Shown here: piece by piece, positions 24,955 to 34,820 of the stretch
Position numbering within the stretch: position 1 is the stretch's first letter
Layout: every line of letters begins with the position of its first letter
Source of the DNA: Micromussa lordhowensis
Taxonomy: Eukaryota > Cnidaria > Anthozoa > Scleractinia > Lobophylliidae
Direction: 5' to 3'
NCBI GenBank assembly: GCA_964020085.1
Contig: OZ026596.1
Location: 12,448,439-12,512,438, forward strand
Length of the DNA stretch: 64,000 bases
The notes under the pieces: model-generated
What the model was told of the DNA's origin: nothing
What the model saw: only the letters and a program-made list of their open reading frames with translations
Database searches by the model: none
Made by a program: the position numbers and the translations under genes

Positions 24955-26814
24955 TAATTGGTTAGACAGAAATCAGCGAAGGATCACAGAACTCGCGATC
25001 GTTTGTCACTTTGAAAACACATTCTTTTAGAATTGCGAAAAGCAAACTGAAATAAATTGAAATGAACACTTATTTAAAAAAAAATTAAAAAATAGCGCAC
25101 GTCTGGATGATAATTTTGCCAGATTATTTGGCAGACATCTAGCCCAATCTGTCGCCTGTGGTATTGGGCGGGCGTAAAGCCAAAAACTCCCCTTTGTGGC
25201 ATGTTCACTCGCTAAACATAAGACAAATGGGGCGAATTCATTTGGGGTGATCCGGGTCAGGGTTTATAACCCGAGATCACACTGATCATGTTAAACGAGA
25301 GGCCGCAAATGACCTGTGGAACGTCAGGCGATAAGTTGACCCGTGAAAAACTTGACTACCTAAAGACATGCCCGCAAACAAAGGGGTTGTGTTCCTAATT
25401 ACGCGCTTTGACATGACACGGTCAAAACCACGAGCTAGCGAAGTTTTGACGGAATACGAATTCGAATTTTCTTGGTAACATTTATACCACAAGCGACAGC
25501 TAGTGGATGACAAATTGTGACCATCTCCTCGGGTATACCAATTATGAAAGTTCGAGACCTCATTGTTCAATACTGTGAAATTACCACAGGTCACACCTTT
25601 TTGCGAACGTACTGTACTGAGTAGTATAAATGGGAAATTACATTATTACTGGTAATAATCAGGGATTAGTAGAGTGCGTTCGAGTCAATTTTGTGTTCCT
25701 TTGATCCGCCGGCTTTAAACAATTAACCTCCATAACTTGCCTGACATGTGTCAAAATCGCACATGATAAAGTGGCGCAAAAGCCACAGAGCCTGAAAACA
25801 ATGCGATAGATTGATTTCTTTTGTGGCACATTTACCGCCGAGATAAAAACAACTCGGTATAAACCGCCGGACGTATTTTGTTACCACAGGTTGTGGTCAT
25901 GTTGCCTTTTATAATGATTGCTCAGTATAATTGCTGATCAGGACGCGCTTTGTTTGAGTCACCGAAACAGGATGGCCATTAGTCTTAGAAGGTGAGAAGG
26001 TTGACAGCAAAACGACAAGTCCTTGTTTGATGAATTCAACAGACGTCGCACACACCTTCCTATTGTAAGACTTTGGCAAGCCAATTTTAACAACTCTACG
26101 ACTAAATTGGGTGACGTTTTCCATACAAATCTCTTAAATTTGAAAAAGTGCCAAAACTGCTGCCATTTAGTTTACCAGAAACACCAAACCCGCAGTAGCA
26201 TATTATTCCATACATTTTGAAGTGTCGCCATGAGCGTTTTAAGAAACTTCATCGAAAACACAGATATGAATGACAACCATTTTTGCATAAGGTCTATACA
26301 CAGGACCCCTAGTATGTGCATAGGAACCACTCGAGATTGCAGTTATCGTTTCAGTTCATGGACTAGTACAGAGGGTGACTGGGGATATAGATCAAATTTC
26401 ATGAAAAAGAAAAGTGCCTTTTTCACAATTCGCGCAAACGGATATCATTGGCATTTTACGCTTCACGGAAAATAAAAACGAACGTTTTGGAAAATCACGG
26501 TTCACGACTACTGGGGACAAATCCAGTGCACGTATAAATTATGTCTCACTTTATTAAGATGTTCCATTTCACAGGTTTAAATGGATTCGTCGATTTCTAC
26601 GATAACGCAGACGGACCTTGCAACAAGACTCTGACAAAGTTTGTTAAGTCGAATATTCACGTGACTCTTGGCTTCCAAGGACTATTGGTGAACACTTAGA
26701 ATCGGTTTAGCTGGGGTGTAGAGCTCTCTGTATGTTCCTAAAAGGTTTTTTTGCAACCGCTTACTCCAAATATTATTGGTTGGCTTCTGTCACAATCGCT
26801 TCAGTTACAAATAA
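24955..26814. other. Transposon interior, no gene recognised
   Basis: Open frames at 25286-25594 (minus) and 26230-26475 (plus) have mixed composition and no motif I recognise. Nothing firmer can be said. Confidence 0.4.
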
Positions 26815-29395
26815 CAATTGACGATTGCTTTTGCTGCGGATCCTTGCGGCTTCTGTCGTGAGTCTTTTGCGGTGATCGCCTGACTAACAATTGACGATTG
26901 CTTTTGCTGCGGATCCTTGTGGCTTCTGTCGTGAGTCTTTTGCGGTGATCGTCTGACTAACAATTGACGATTGCTTTTGCTGCGGATCCTTGCGGCTTCT
27001 GTCGTGAGTCTTTTGCGGTGATCGCCTGACTAACAATTGACGATTGCTTTTGCTGCGAATCCTTGCGGCTTCTGTCGTGAGTCTTTTGCGGTGATCGCCT
27101 GACTAACAATTGACGATTGCTTTTGCTGCGAATCCTTGCGGCTTCTGTCGTGAGTCTTTTGCGGTGATCGCCTGACTAACAATTGACGATTGCTTTTGCT
27201 GCTGATCCTTGTGGCTTCTGTCGTGAGTCTTTTGCGGTGATCGCCTGACTAACAATTGACGATTGCTTTTGCTGCGAATCCTTGCGGCTTCTGTCGTGAG
27301 TCTTTTGCGGTGATCGCCTGACTAACAATTGACGATTGCTTTTGCTGCGAATCCTTGCGGCTTCTGTCGTGAGTCTTTTGCGGTGATCGTCTGACTAACA
27401 ATTGACGATTGCTTTTGCTGCGGATCCTTGCGGCTTCTGTCGTGAGTCTTTTGCGGTGATCGCCTTACTAACAATTGACGATTGCTTTTGCTGCGAATCC
27501 TTGCGGCTTCTGTCGTGAGTCTTTTGCGGTGATCGCCTGACTAACAATTGACGATTGCTTTTGCTGCGAATCCTTGCGGCTTCTGTCGTGAGTCTTTTGC
27601 GGTGATCGCCCGACTAACAATTGACGATTGCTTTTGCTGCGAATCCTTGCGGCTTCTGTCGTTAGTCTTTTGCGGTGATTGCCTGAGGATTGCTTTTGTT
27701 CCAGATCGTTGCGACTTCTGTCGTGGGTCTTGGGGTGTTCGATTGACTAACAATTGACGATTGCTTTTGCTGCGAATCCTTGCGGCTTTTGTCGTGAGTC
27801 TTTTGCGGTGATCGCTTGAAGAACAATTGACGATTGCTTTTGCTGCGAACCCTTGCGGCTTCTGTCGTGAGTCTTTTGCGGTGATCGCTTGAAAAACAAT
27901 TGACGATTGCTTTTGCTACTGATCCTTGCGGCTTCTGTCGTGAGTCTTTTGCGGTGATCGCCTGACTAACAATTGACGATTGCTTTTGCTGCGGATCCTT
28001 GCGGCTTCTGTCGTGAGTCTTTTGCTGTGATCGCCTGACGAACAATTGACGACTGCTTTTGCTGCGAATCCTTGCGGCTTCTGTCGTGAGTCTTTTGCAG
28101 TAATCGCCTGAGTAACAATTGACGATTACTTTTGCTGCTGATCCTTGCGGCTTCTGTCGTGAGTCTTTTGCTGTGATCGCCTGACGAACAATTGACGACT
28201 GCTTTTGGTTCGAATCCTTGCGGTTTTTGTCGTGAGTCTTTTGCGGTGATCGCTTGAAGAACAATTGACGATTGCTTTTGCTGCGAACCCTTGCGGCTTC
28301 TGTCGTGAGTCTTTTGCGGTGATCGCTTGAAAAACAATTGACGATTGCTTTTGCTACTGATCCTTGCGGCTTCTGTCGTGAGTCTTTTGCGGTGATCGCC
28401 TGACTAACAATTGACGATTGCTTTTGCTGCGGATCCTTGCGGCTTCTGTCGTGAGTCTTTTGCTGTGATCGCCTGACGAACAATTGACGACTGCTTTTGC
28501 TGCGAATCCTTGCGGCTTCTGTCGTGAGTCTTTTGCGGTGATCGCCCGACTAACAATTGACGATTGCTTTTGCTGCGAATCCTTGCGGCTTCTGTCGTTA
28601 GTCTTTTGCGGTGATTGCCTGAGGATTGCTTTTGTTCCAGATCGTTGCGACTTCTGTCGTGGGTCTTGGGGTGTTCGATTGACTAACAATTGACGACTGC
28701 TTTTGCTGCGAATCCTTGCGGCTTCTGTCGTGAGTCTTTTGCAGTAATCGCCTGAGTAACAATTGACGATTACTTTTACTGCTGATCCTTGCGGCTTCTG
28801 TCGTGAGTCTTTTGCTGTGATCGCCTGACGAACAATTGACGACTGCTTTTGCTGCGAATCCTTGCGGTTTTTGTCGTGAGTCTTTTGCGGTGATCGCTTG
28901 AAGCACAATTGACGACTGCTTTTGCTGCGAATCCTTGCGGCTTCTGTCGTGAGTCTTTTGCGGTGATCGCCTGACTAACAATGACGATTGCTTTTGCTGC
29001 GAATCCTTGCGGCTTCTGTCGTGAGTCTTTTGCAGTGATCGCCTGACTAACAATTGACGATTGCTTTTGCTGCGAATCCTTGCGGCTTCTGTCGTGAGTC
29101 TTTTGCGGTGATCGCCTGACTAACAATGACGATTGCTTTTGCTGCGAATCCTCGCGGCTTCTGTCGTGAGTCTGTTGCGGTGATCGCCTGACTATCAATT
29201 GACGATTGCTTTTGCTGCGAATCCTTGCGGCTTCTGTCGTGAGTCTTTTGCGGTGATCGATGGAGTAACAATTGACGATTGCTTTGGCTGCGAATCCTTG
29301 CGGCTTCTGTCGTGAGTCTTTTGCGGTAACCGCCTAGCCAAAATGGACGATTGCTTTTACTGCAAATCCTTTCGGCTTCTGAATGGATTCTTTTG
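26815..29395. repeat. 73-bp minisatellite array, about 35 units
   Basis: Head-to-tail 73-bp units containing AACAATTGACGATTGCTTTT, CTTGCGGCTTCTGTCGTGAG and TCTTTTGCGGTGATCG. Variant units (for example GGATTGCTTTTGTTCCAGAT with TGGGTCTTGGGGTGTTCG) recur at about 27685 and 28620, showing larger-scale duplication within the array. Because 73 is not a multiple of 3 and the minus strand of the unit has no stop in any frame, long minus-strand frames arise automatically with a 73-residue super-period. Confidence 0.95.
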
Positions 29396-29460
29396 CGGGG
29401 ATTTGTAACAACGAAAAGTAACTGACATCTGTTTGTTTCGTAGGTTCATTTGAGATTAAA

Positions 29461-29511
29461 AATGGCAGACACTGGCCAGGCAAAGCCTAGTGAAGGCTTT
29501 GTAGACAAGTA
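29461..29511 (+). CDS. Possible captured first exon
   Basis: ATG at 29462 in a good context (AAAAATGG), followed by codons for MADTGQAKPSEGFVD, then AAGTAAGTCAG, a near-consensus splice donor (GTAAGT from 29511). The size and composition look like the first exon of a small host gene. It sits between the two repeat arrays in a non-autonomous transposon. No downstream exon found. Confidence 0.3.
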
Positions 29512-29619
29512 AGTCAGAATTATCCTTATTGATTAAAAAGGGAAGAAAAATATTGTAAAACCGACTAAAACCTTTTTAAGGGACTTTCCAAGTCAAGATA
29601 TTATTATCTTCTCGAGATC

Positions 29620-31130
29620 TGCATGTTACCGCCAAGACTCTCAACTGAATCATCAATAGATCATGAAGACAATCATCTTCTAGTCCTCTATCTGTACCGT
29701 TCAAGGCTCTTAACTGAATCATCGCTGAACCATCAAGACAATTATCTTTGTCTCTTCCGCATGTACCGTACAAGGCTCTCAATTGAATCGTCACTGAATC
29801 ATCAAGACAATCATCGTCGCCGTTCAAGGATCTTAATTGAATTATCACTGGACAATCAAGACAGTCACCTTGTCCACCTCTGCATGTACCGTTCAAGGCT
29901 TCCAACTGAATCATCAGTGACTCATCAAGACAATTACCTTCTCTTCCCCTGCATTTTCCGTTCAAGGTCCGAAGCTGATTCATCATCACTGAACCATCAA
30001 GACAATCGTGTTCTCCTCCTCTGCATGTTCCGTTCAAGGTGCATAACTGAATCATCCCTGAACCACCAAGGCATTTATCTCCTCCTCCTCCGCCTCTACT
30101 GTTTAAGGATCGCAATTGGATCATCACAGCACATTCCAGACAATCATTTTCTCGTCCTCTATCTGTTACCGTTAAAGGCTCTCAAACTACTCATCGCTGA
30201 GCCATCAAGACAACCATCAAGACAATTGGATCATCACTGCATATTCAAGACAATAATCTTTTCATTTTCTATCTGTTACCGTACAAGCCTCCTAACCAAA
30301 TCATCAGTAAGCCATCAAAAGAATCTTCTCCTCTGCATGTACCGTAAAAGGCTCTCAACCTACTCATCGCTGAACCATCAAGGAAATCATCATGTCCTCC
30401 TACCCCTGTACCGTTCAAGGCTCTCAAACTAATCATCACTGCACAATCAAGACAATCATCTGCTATTCCATTATCTGTTACCGTACAAGGTTCGCCACTG
30501 AATCATCATAAAGCCATCAAGAGAATAATCTTCTCCTCCTCTGCCTGTGCCGTTTAAGGCTCTCAATTAAGTCATCACTGAAGTATCAATCATTTTCTCC
30601 TCCGTTCAAGGCTCTCAGATAACTGAAACATAATGACAATTATCGTCTCCTCCTCGGCATGTACCGTTGAAAGCTCGTAACTGAATCATTGCTGGACCAT
30701 CAAGAAGATCTCCCCTACCTGAACCGTTCACTACACCATCAAGACAATTATCTTTTGTCCTCTGCATGTACCGGCCAAGGCCTTCAACTGAATCATGAAG
30801 ATAATCATCTTCTCCTCCTCTACCAGTACTGTTCAAGTCTCTGAACTGAATCATCGCTGAAACATCGAGACAATTATCAAACTCCTCCGCCTGTACCGTT
30901 CAAGGCTGTGAATGGAATCAGCAATGAACCATCAAGACAAACATCTTCTCCTCCTCCGCCTGTGCCGGTCTAGGCTCTCAATTGACTCATCACTGGAAAA
31001 TCAAGACAGTCATCTTCTCCTCCTCTGCATGTACCGTTCAAGGCTCTCATCCCTGAACAATCAAAGCAATCGTCTCTCCTCTGCCTATACCGTTCAAGGC
31101 TCTCAATCGGCTCACCAGCAATGAAGACAA
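29620..31130. repeat. Second tandem array, 60-70-bp units, open on both strands
   Basis: About 22 irregular units containing TACCGTTCAAGGCTCTCAA, CTGAATCATCACTGAACCAT and CAAGACAATCATCTTCTCCT. Units vary but mostly by multiples of three, so a plus-strand frame runs 29623-30432 (unit theme RSRLSTESSLNHQDNH) and a minus-strand frame 30127-29576 (unit theme MIQLRALNGTCRGGEDDCLDG, two Cys per unit). The later part (30435-31130) contains stops. Whether any of it is translated is unknown. Confidence 0.85.
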
Positions 31131-31139
31131 TCATATTAT

Positions 31140-32310
31140 CATCATTCACCTGTACTGATCAAACCTTTCTGATGAATGCCCTTTCACAGTGCTGAAGTGA
31201 ACTGAACTATGACTATGACCTTTGTTTATGTGCATTACCTTGAAAGAAAAAAGGCACCGCCCATGAAACAACTGGGTTTTGATATTGTGGAGACGGCGAA
31301 GATTTTACGGGAATCTTGTCTTGCTTTTAATTTATAAGCTAAACACTTTTTCGTGGCATGGAGGTTCGTTGAAGTTTTGAAAATAACTGTGGAAAATGAA
31401 ATCACTGTAAACGTTTGTCGTATGTAAGCGTTTTTAAAACAACTGATATGTTGCTTGTACTTATAATAACAACGGTAGATCTTCACTAATATCTAGATTA
31501 CGTCTCGGTTAACCGAATGGACACTATGTATACTTCGCTCTTCTTTTGGAGGGAATTCACGATTTATTTTCAGAGTGAAGCTTGGATCCCTGAAGGACAA
31601 TCAGAACACTGTAAGCACATTTTATCTTTCCCTGTTGTTTACTGTTGTATGGTAACTACGCTGCGCAGGATTCTCTATCTATCTGCAGGTACATGTTTAC
31701 AGTTGGATTTCAGTGTAATGTTCGACAGGTTACAGCTAGGTTTTTAGCTGGAAGAAGTTAGCAGTTAAATTAGTGATTAGCGACATGCTGCTATTCTGGT
31801 GTTCGCGGTTTAAGTATAGGTTCATTAAACTTGATTACGTCACAGTACGAAATTATTGCTTTCTTTTTAGTCGTGTACCTGGTAGTGAATGTGAGACCCA
31901 GCGCGCGCGTGGAGCTAAACCATGGCCTACGTGATGCGCAGAACGTGTGCGCACTAACAAAATTAGGTAACGTCCTTAAGAAAATGCACCTTGCCATGAT
32001 ACTGAAATTACACGCTCGCTCGCTGGCTGGCAAAAAATGGTTAACTCGAACATGCTGGCAAACTTTTCGCAAACTTTTTATGCTGGCTAGCTAGGTGACA
32101 AATTTAAAGCATGCTGGCTCGTTGATGACCTCAACGTCGAGCGCTGGCTGGGAGACCGATAACTTCAAAATCCTGCTTGCTGGCGGTGTAGAGCGGGTAT
32201 TTTTTTCCCAGGAAAGTTAAATATTAAACAAGATTGACATAGCGACACTCGGGTAATGTTAAGCACGCTCTACCGAGGATTTTCTTCGAAACCGTCGTTG
32301 GGTACTCCTG
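31140..32310. other. Right part of the 10.4-kb transposon
   Basis: No supported gene. The last 300 bases carry GCTGGC/GCTGGCTGG motifs at about 32021, 32055, 32081, 32112, 32142 and 32176, mirroring those near the left end. Confidence 0.5.
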
Positions 32311-32505
32311 ACAGTTAACGACTATTTGAATTTATGAAGCTTCATTGTATATGGTTATATATACCGACCACTTTTGTAAATCTTTACTATATATTCATAA
32401 TGGCTGATGATGATGTTTGAAACATCGAAACATGTTCCGAAAACTGAAAAGCGTTGTTGTGTTTTTAAAGTTAATCGTTTCATTTGTGCTAACAAGACCA
32501 TTTGG

Positions 32506-32958
32506 TAAAAATCTAATCATTTTTGTCTTCTGCTGTGTCTTTCCTCTCCATAGTGCATTAGTGTCTTTGCTATTTGAATCGATGTATTCTTGTGATTTTT
32601 TGATTGATTCATTGTCTGATTCATTTTCTTCTGTAATGACTTGTAATTTTTTTATGTCTCGTTCCCTGATGTCTAGTTTTTTAATTAATTCAAACTTCAA
32701 AGTTTTTAGTCTATATTGAAACTCTTTTGCAATGTCATCAAACATTAAATAAAATTGTTCTCTGTATACTTTTTCGAATTTTATTGAATCTGTTATTTCT
32801 ACATCCATTTCAAAACTGATTACATTTTTGTAATCTTCTATGGAGTGTCTATGAATTTTATCAATTATATCAACCAGACCAAGAAGAGTTTATTTTTCAA
32901 AGCTTTCAATTCTTCGTTCAAGTTTCTTTTTGAAATAACCCTCATATATTAAATCCAT
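32506..32958 (-). pseudogene. Polinton hypothetical gene, nonsense-mutated, abutting the PLE insertion
   Basis: Begins at ATG 32958, directly after an AT-rich box. After 23 codons there is a TAA, then the same frame stays open to the PLE insertion and runs a little into PLE DNA (open to 32395). The product is charged and probably helical (EEQ/KK-rich, with KLDIRERDIKKLQVITEENE), like a coiled coil, with no recognised domain. It faces the PolB 3' remnant at the left end of the element. Confidence 0.55.
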
Positions 32959-32959
32959 T

Positions 32960-33305
32960 GTATATGTTATATATTATATATTATTTTTTTAAATGGAAAT
33001 CATATGAGTTCATGATGTCGATCTTTCATTGCGTGACTTTCTCGGAAAACCAGATGTTATATTCGGGTATTCCCCGCTGTCATTGAAGTGGGTATGTAAA
33101 TTTTGTCGGATGCATCAGACAAAATTTCATTGGTCACCTGCAGAAAAAGATATTTCCCTCAACCAATCATATGACGATAAGTATCAAGTGTTTTAATTAT
33201 AAATTTTGTGAGTAAAATATTTTGACAATCTTTACTCAATAATTTTACTCACAAGTATAATCTTTACTCAAAGTGGAAGATGCTTAAGTCTGTGTGGTGG
33301 CATAA
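32960..33305. other. Intergenic region between divergent Polinton genes
   Basis: Separates divergent genes starting at 32958 (minus) and 33309 (plus). AT-rich boxes lie at both edges. The phrase TTTACTCA recurs with TTTGTGAGTAAAATATTTTG at 33207 and ACTCAATAATTTTACTCAC at 33232, forming short direct and inverted repeats. Likely promoter region. Confidence 0.5.
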
Positions 33306-33308
33306 ATA

Positions 33309-33881
33309 ATGTCTAATATAATGATATATAATATGTATTGTAATTATCAAATTCATGAGGAATTGAAAAATATGATGGAGCCGATGTGTCCTTTCTGTGA
33401 TGAACGATTGATGGAAGTCAAAAAAGTTGTTGATATATGCTGTATTGAAAATGTAAATGGCATGAATGTTTGTATTAATTGTGGTTTGGTTCACGGTTAT
33501 GATTATGTCACGGAATACTTTAACTTCTATGATAATATGCATAGGATACGACGGAAATCGGTTTATCATCGGAAATACCATATTCAGAATGTGTTGGATA
33601 GTATATCTTATAAGAATGATGTTTGTTTGACTCATAAACAAAGAGAGCAGATCCATAAATTATTTGTTGAGATTGGCAGTGTTTTACATGAGGTTGAAAA
33701 TGGACGTAAACGGATGATAAGTATTAAATATATTATCACACAATTATTCAAGATGTTTGGGCTTCCATACAAAGATATCAGTGTAACGAAGTCGAAGAGG
33801 ACATTAAAATCTTATGAACAATATTGGGAAAAGATTCAATCATTGATAGGCGATAGAATTCAGTCGATAGTTAACGTATGA
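33309..33881 (+). CDS. Zinc-ribbon protein, possibly VLTF3-like transcription factor
   Basis: An intact 190-aa frame. It has a four-Cys zinc ribbon, CPFC at residues 27-30 and CINCG at 55-59, followed by a basic, helical region (RRKSVYHRKYHIQNVL near 78-93) and a C-terminal helical part (LFKMFGLPYKDISVTKSKRTLKSYEQYWEKI). A ribbon followed by an (R/K)-Y-H-containing helix and a Lys-rich helical tail is reminiscent of the poxvirus A2L/VLTF3 late transcription factors of large DNA viruses, and more distantly of TFIIB. This is a fold-level impression. If right, the element would control its own late transcription, in line with the ATG-proximal AT boxes on its genes. Confidence 0.5.
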   Translation: MSNIMIYNMYCNYQIHEELKNMMEPMCPFCDERLMEVKKVVDICCIENVNGMNVCINCGLVHGYDYVTEYFNFYDNMHRIRRKSVYHRKYHIQNVLDSISYKNDVCLTHKQREQIHKLFVEIGSVLHEVENGRKRMISIKYIITQLFKMFGLPYKDISVTKSKRTLKSYEQYWEKIQSLIGDRIQSIVNV

Positions 33882-34359
33882 ATTTTTCATCGTATTTTAT
33901 CAAATACTTGTCAACAATTGGACTGTTGTCTGTAACGTAATCATCAATATTTTTCATCGTGTTGTAAATATGAGATGAATTGAAATTTCCACTTCTCATC
34001 ATGTCTTTTATTTCATTCAGCAAATGTTCATAGCGTTGGTGGGCATATGTACAATTTTGGATCTTAAGATCAAGGTCTTTATGCTTCATCCAACCCTGAA
34101 TCAAAAGTGCTGCTGTACTGATTGCGATCAAACTAATGCCGCCAGTTGCTAGACTGCTAGCGAAACCTCCAGATGCAAATATGATAGACAGTGAGTTACC
34201 CAATAGTTTCCATTTTTTGAGGTGTTTCGATGCTTTTTTGTACGCCCAACACTTTTCATGATATGTACGGTAGTAAGATTTTAATTCTTCAATCTGTTCT
34301 TCCGTTAGTTCATCTGAAATATGATTCCAGTTGAATATGCTCTTTCGCGACTCTTTCAT
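33871..34359 (-). CDS. Two-transmembrane helix protein
   Basis: An intact 162-aa frame starting right after an AT box (ATATATATG). A basic/aromatic helix (YYRTYHEKCWAYKKASKHLKKW) leads into two hydrophobic segments, about residues 52-70 and 72-90, separated by a Gly turn. A long amphipathic helix follows, with the YAHQRYEHLLNEIKDMM stretch. The architecture (helix, 2 TM, long helix) resembles SLATT-type 2-TM proteins, but no diagnostic motif is visible. Its 3' end overlaps the zinc-ribbon gene by 11 bases on the opposite strand. Probable virion- or host-membrane protein. Confidence 0.55.
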   Translation of the reverse strand: MKESRKSIFNWNHISDELTEEQIEELKSYYRTYHEKCWAYKKASKHLKKWKLLGNSLSIIFASGGFASSLATGGISLIAISTAALLIQGWMKHKDLDLKIQNCTYAHQRYEHLLNEIKDMMRSGNFNSSHIYNTMKNIDDYVTDNSPIVDKYLIKYDEKFIR

Positions 34360-34368
34360 ATATATTGT

Positions 34369-34794
34369 TTATATTTTTATTCTTTTAAAAATGCAATATA
34401 TTAATCCAGAAATCTGACCGCATAATGGAGATCTTTTTATACATTTTGCTGTTCGGTTCTTGGGTATGATATATGTGTACCCTCGGTCTAATTGATGATG
34501 GTCATAGAATCGACCAAAAGCATCATGTAGAATGCTATGTGAGTGTAATACAGCTGACTGATTGAATATTCTTTCGAGGAACTGTGTGAGGCATCCATTT
34601 CCAGGACCAATTAGACCGATTTCGTTGTCATTTAGCTCGAGTACCCTACCAATTGATATGTGTGTCTTAATATTCTTGAGGTATAGATATTGATATACTA
34701 AAGTTGACTTCAGTATGACATCATTCACGTTGTTGTGTTCTTGTTTGGTTCTTTCAAAGGAGTGATTGATGTATTCGATTGTTTCACTTATCAT
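34369..34794 (-). CDS. Conserved-looking protein with HD motif, function unknown
   Basis: The frame is open from 34824, but the Met at 34794 follows a long TATATATAT run directly, as do most genes of this element, so I prefer it as start (about 141 aa). A central GPGNGCLTQFLERIF segment precedes HSHSILHDAFGRFYDHH and a GYTYI strand. The clustered His/Asp residues suggest a catalytic or metal-binding site. I do not recognise the family. It lies between the fibre and membrane-protein genes, so a structural or packaging role is possible. Confidence 0.5.
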   Translation of the reverse strand: MISETIEYINHSFERTKQEHNNVNDVILKSTLVYQYLYLKNIKTHISIGRVLELNDNEIGLIGPGNGCLTQFLERIFNQSAVLHSHSILHDAFGRFYDHHQLDRGYTYIIPKNRTAKCIKRSPLCGQISGLIYCIFKRIKI

Positions 34795-34820
34795 ATATAT
34801 ATATATGTTATATTTTGAGC

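Larger units (their letters stand above)
21894..32310. mobile_element. Unclassified 10.4-kb DNA transposon with 6-bp TSD
   Basis: The left end CAGGAGTACCCGACGG is mirrored by the right end, whose reverse complement starts CAGGAGTACCCAACGACGG. The 6-bp TSD is confirmed by the empty site in the other PLE arm. Short GCTGGCTGG-like motifs cluster within about 280 bp of each end (21949, 21982; 32021, 32081, 32142 and others). No transposase is visible, so it is non-autonomous. It carries a pogo-like MITE, a 73-bp minisatellite, a second repeat array and possible captured exons. CAGG-type termini recall hAT elements, but the duplication is 6 rather than 8 bp. Superfamily unassigned. Confidence 0.85.
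20803..32505. mobile_element. Penelope-like element remnant with inverted arms, split by a 10.4-kb transposon
   Basis: Two inverted copies of a PLE 3' region: arm 1 at about 20803-21345, arm 2 at about 21505-21893 continuing at 32311-32475. Each encodes the GIY-YIG endonuclease module; no reverse transcriptase remains. Arm 2 runs about 30 bases past the end of arm 1, like the short tail known for PLEs. With that tail included, a 14-base direct repeat TAAAAATCTAATCA flanks the unit at 20789-20802 and 32506-32519, so the insertion was into Polinton DNA. A spacer of about 150 bp separates the arms. Confidence 0.75.

Noticed and set aside
27662..28483. Long reverse-strand frame (273 codons) as a real protein
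   Set aside because: It is produced automatically by the 73-bp repeat, which lacks reverse-strand stops in all frames.
26815..29395. CRISPR-like array
   Set aside because: Units are contiguous 73-bp tandem repeats without unique spacers, in eukaryotic DNA.
33871..34359. Firm SLATT-family assignment for the two-TM protein
   Set aside because: Only the overall architecture fits; no diagnostic residues could be identified by eye.
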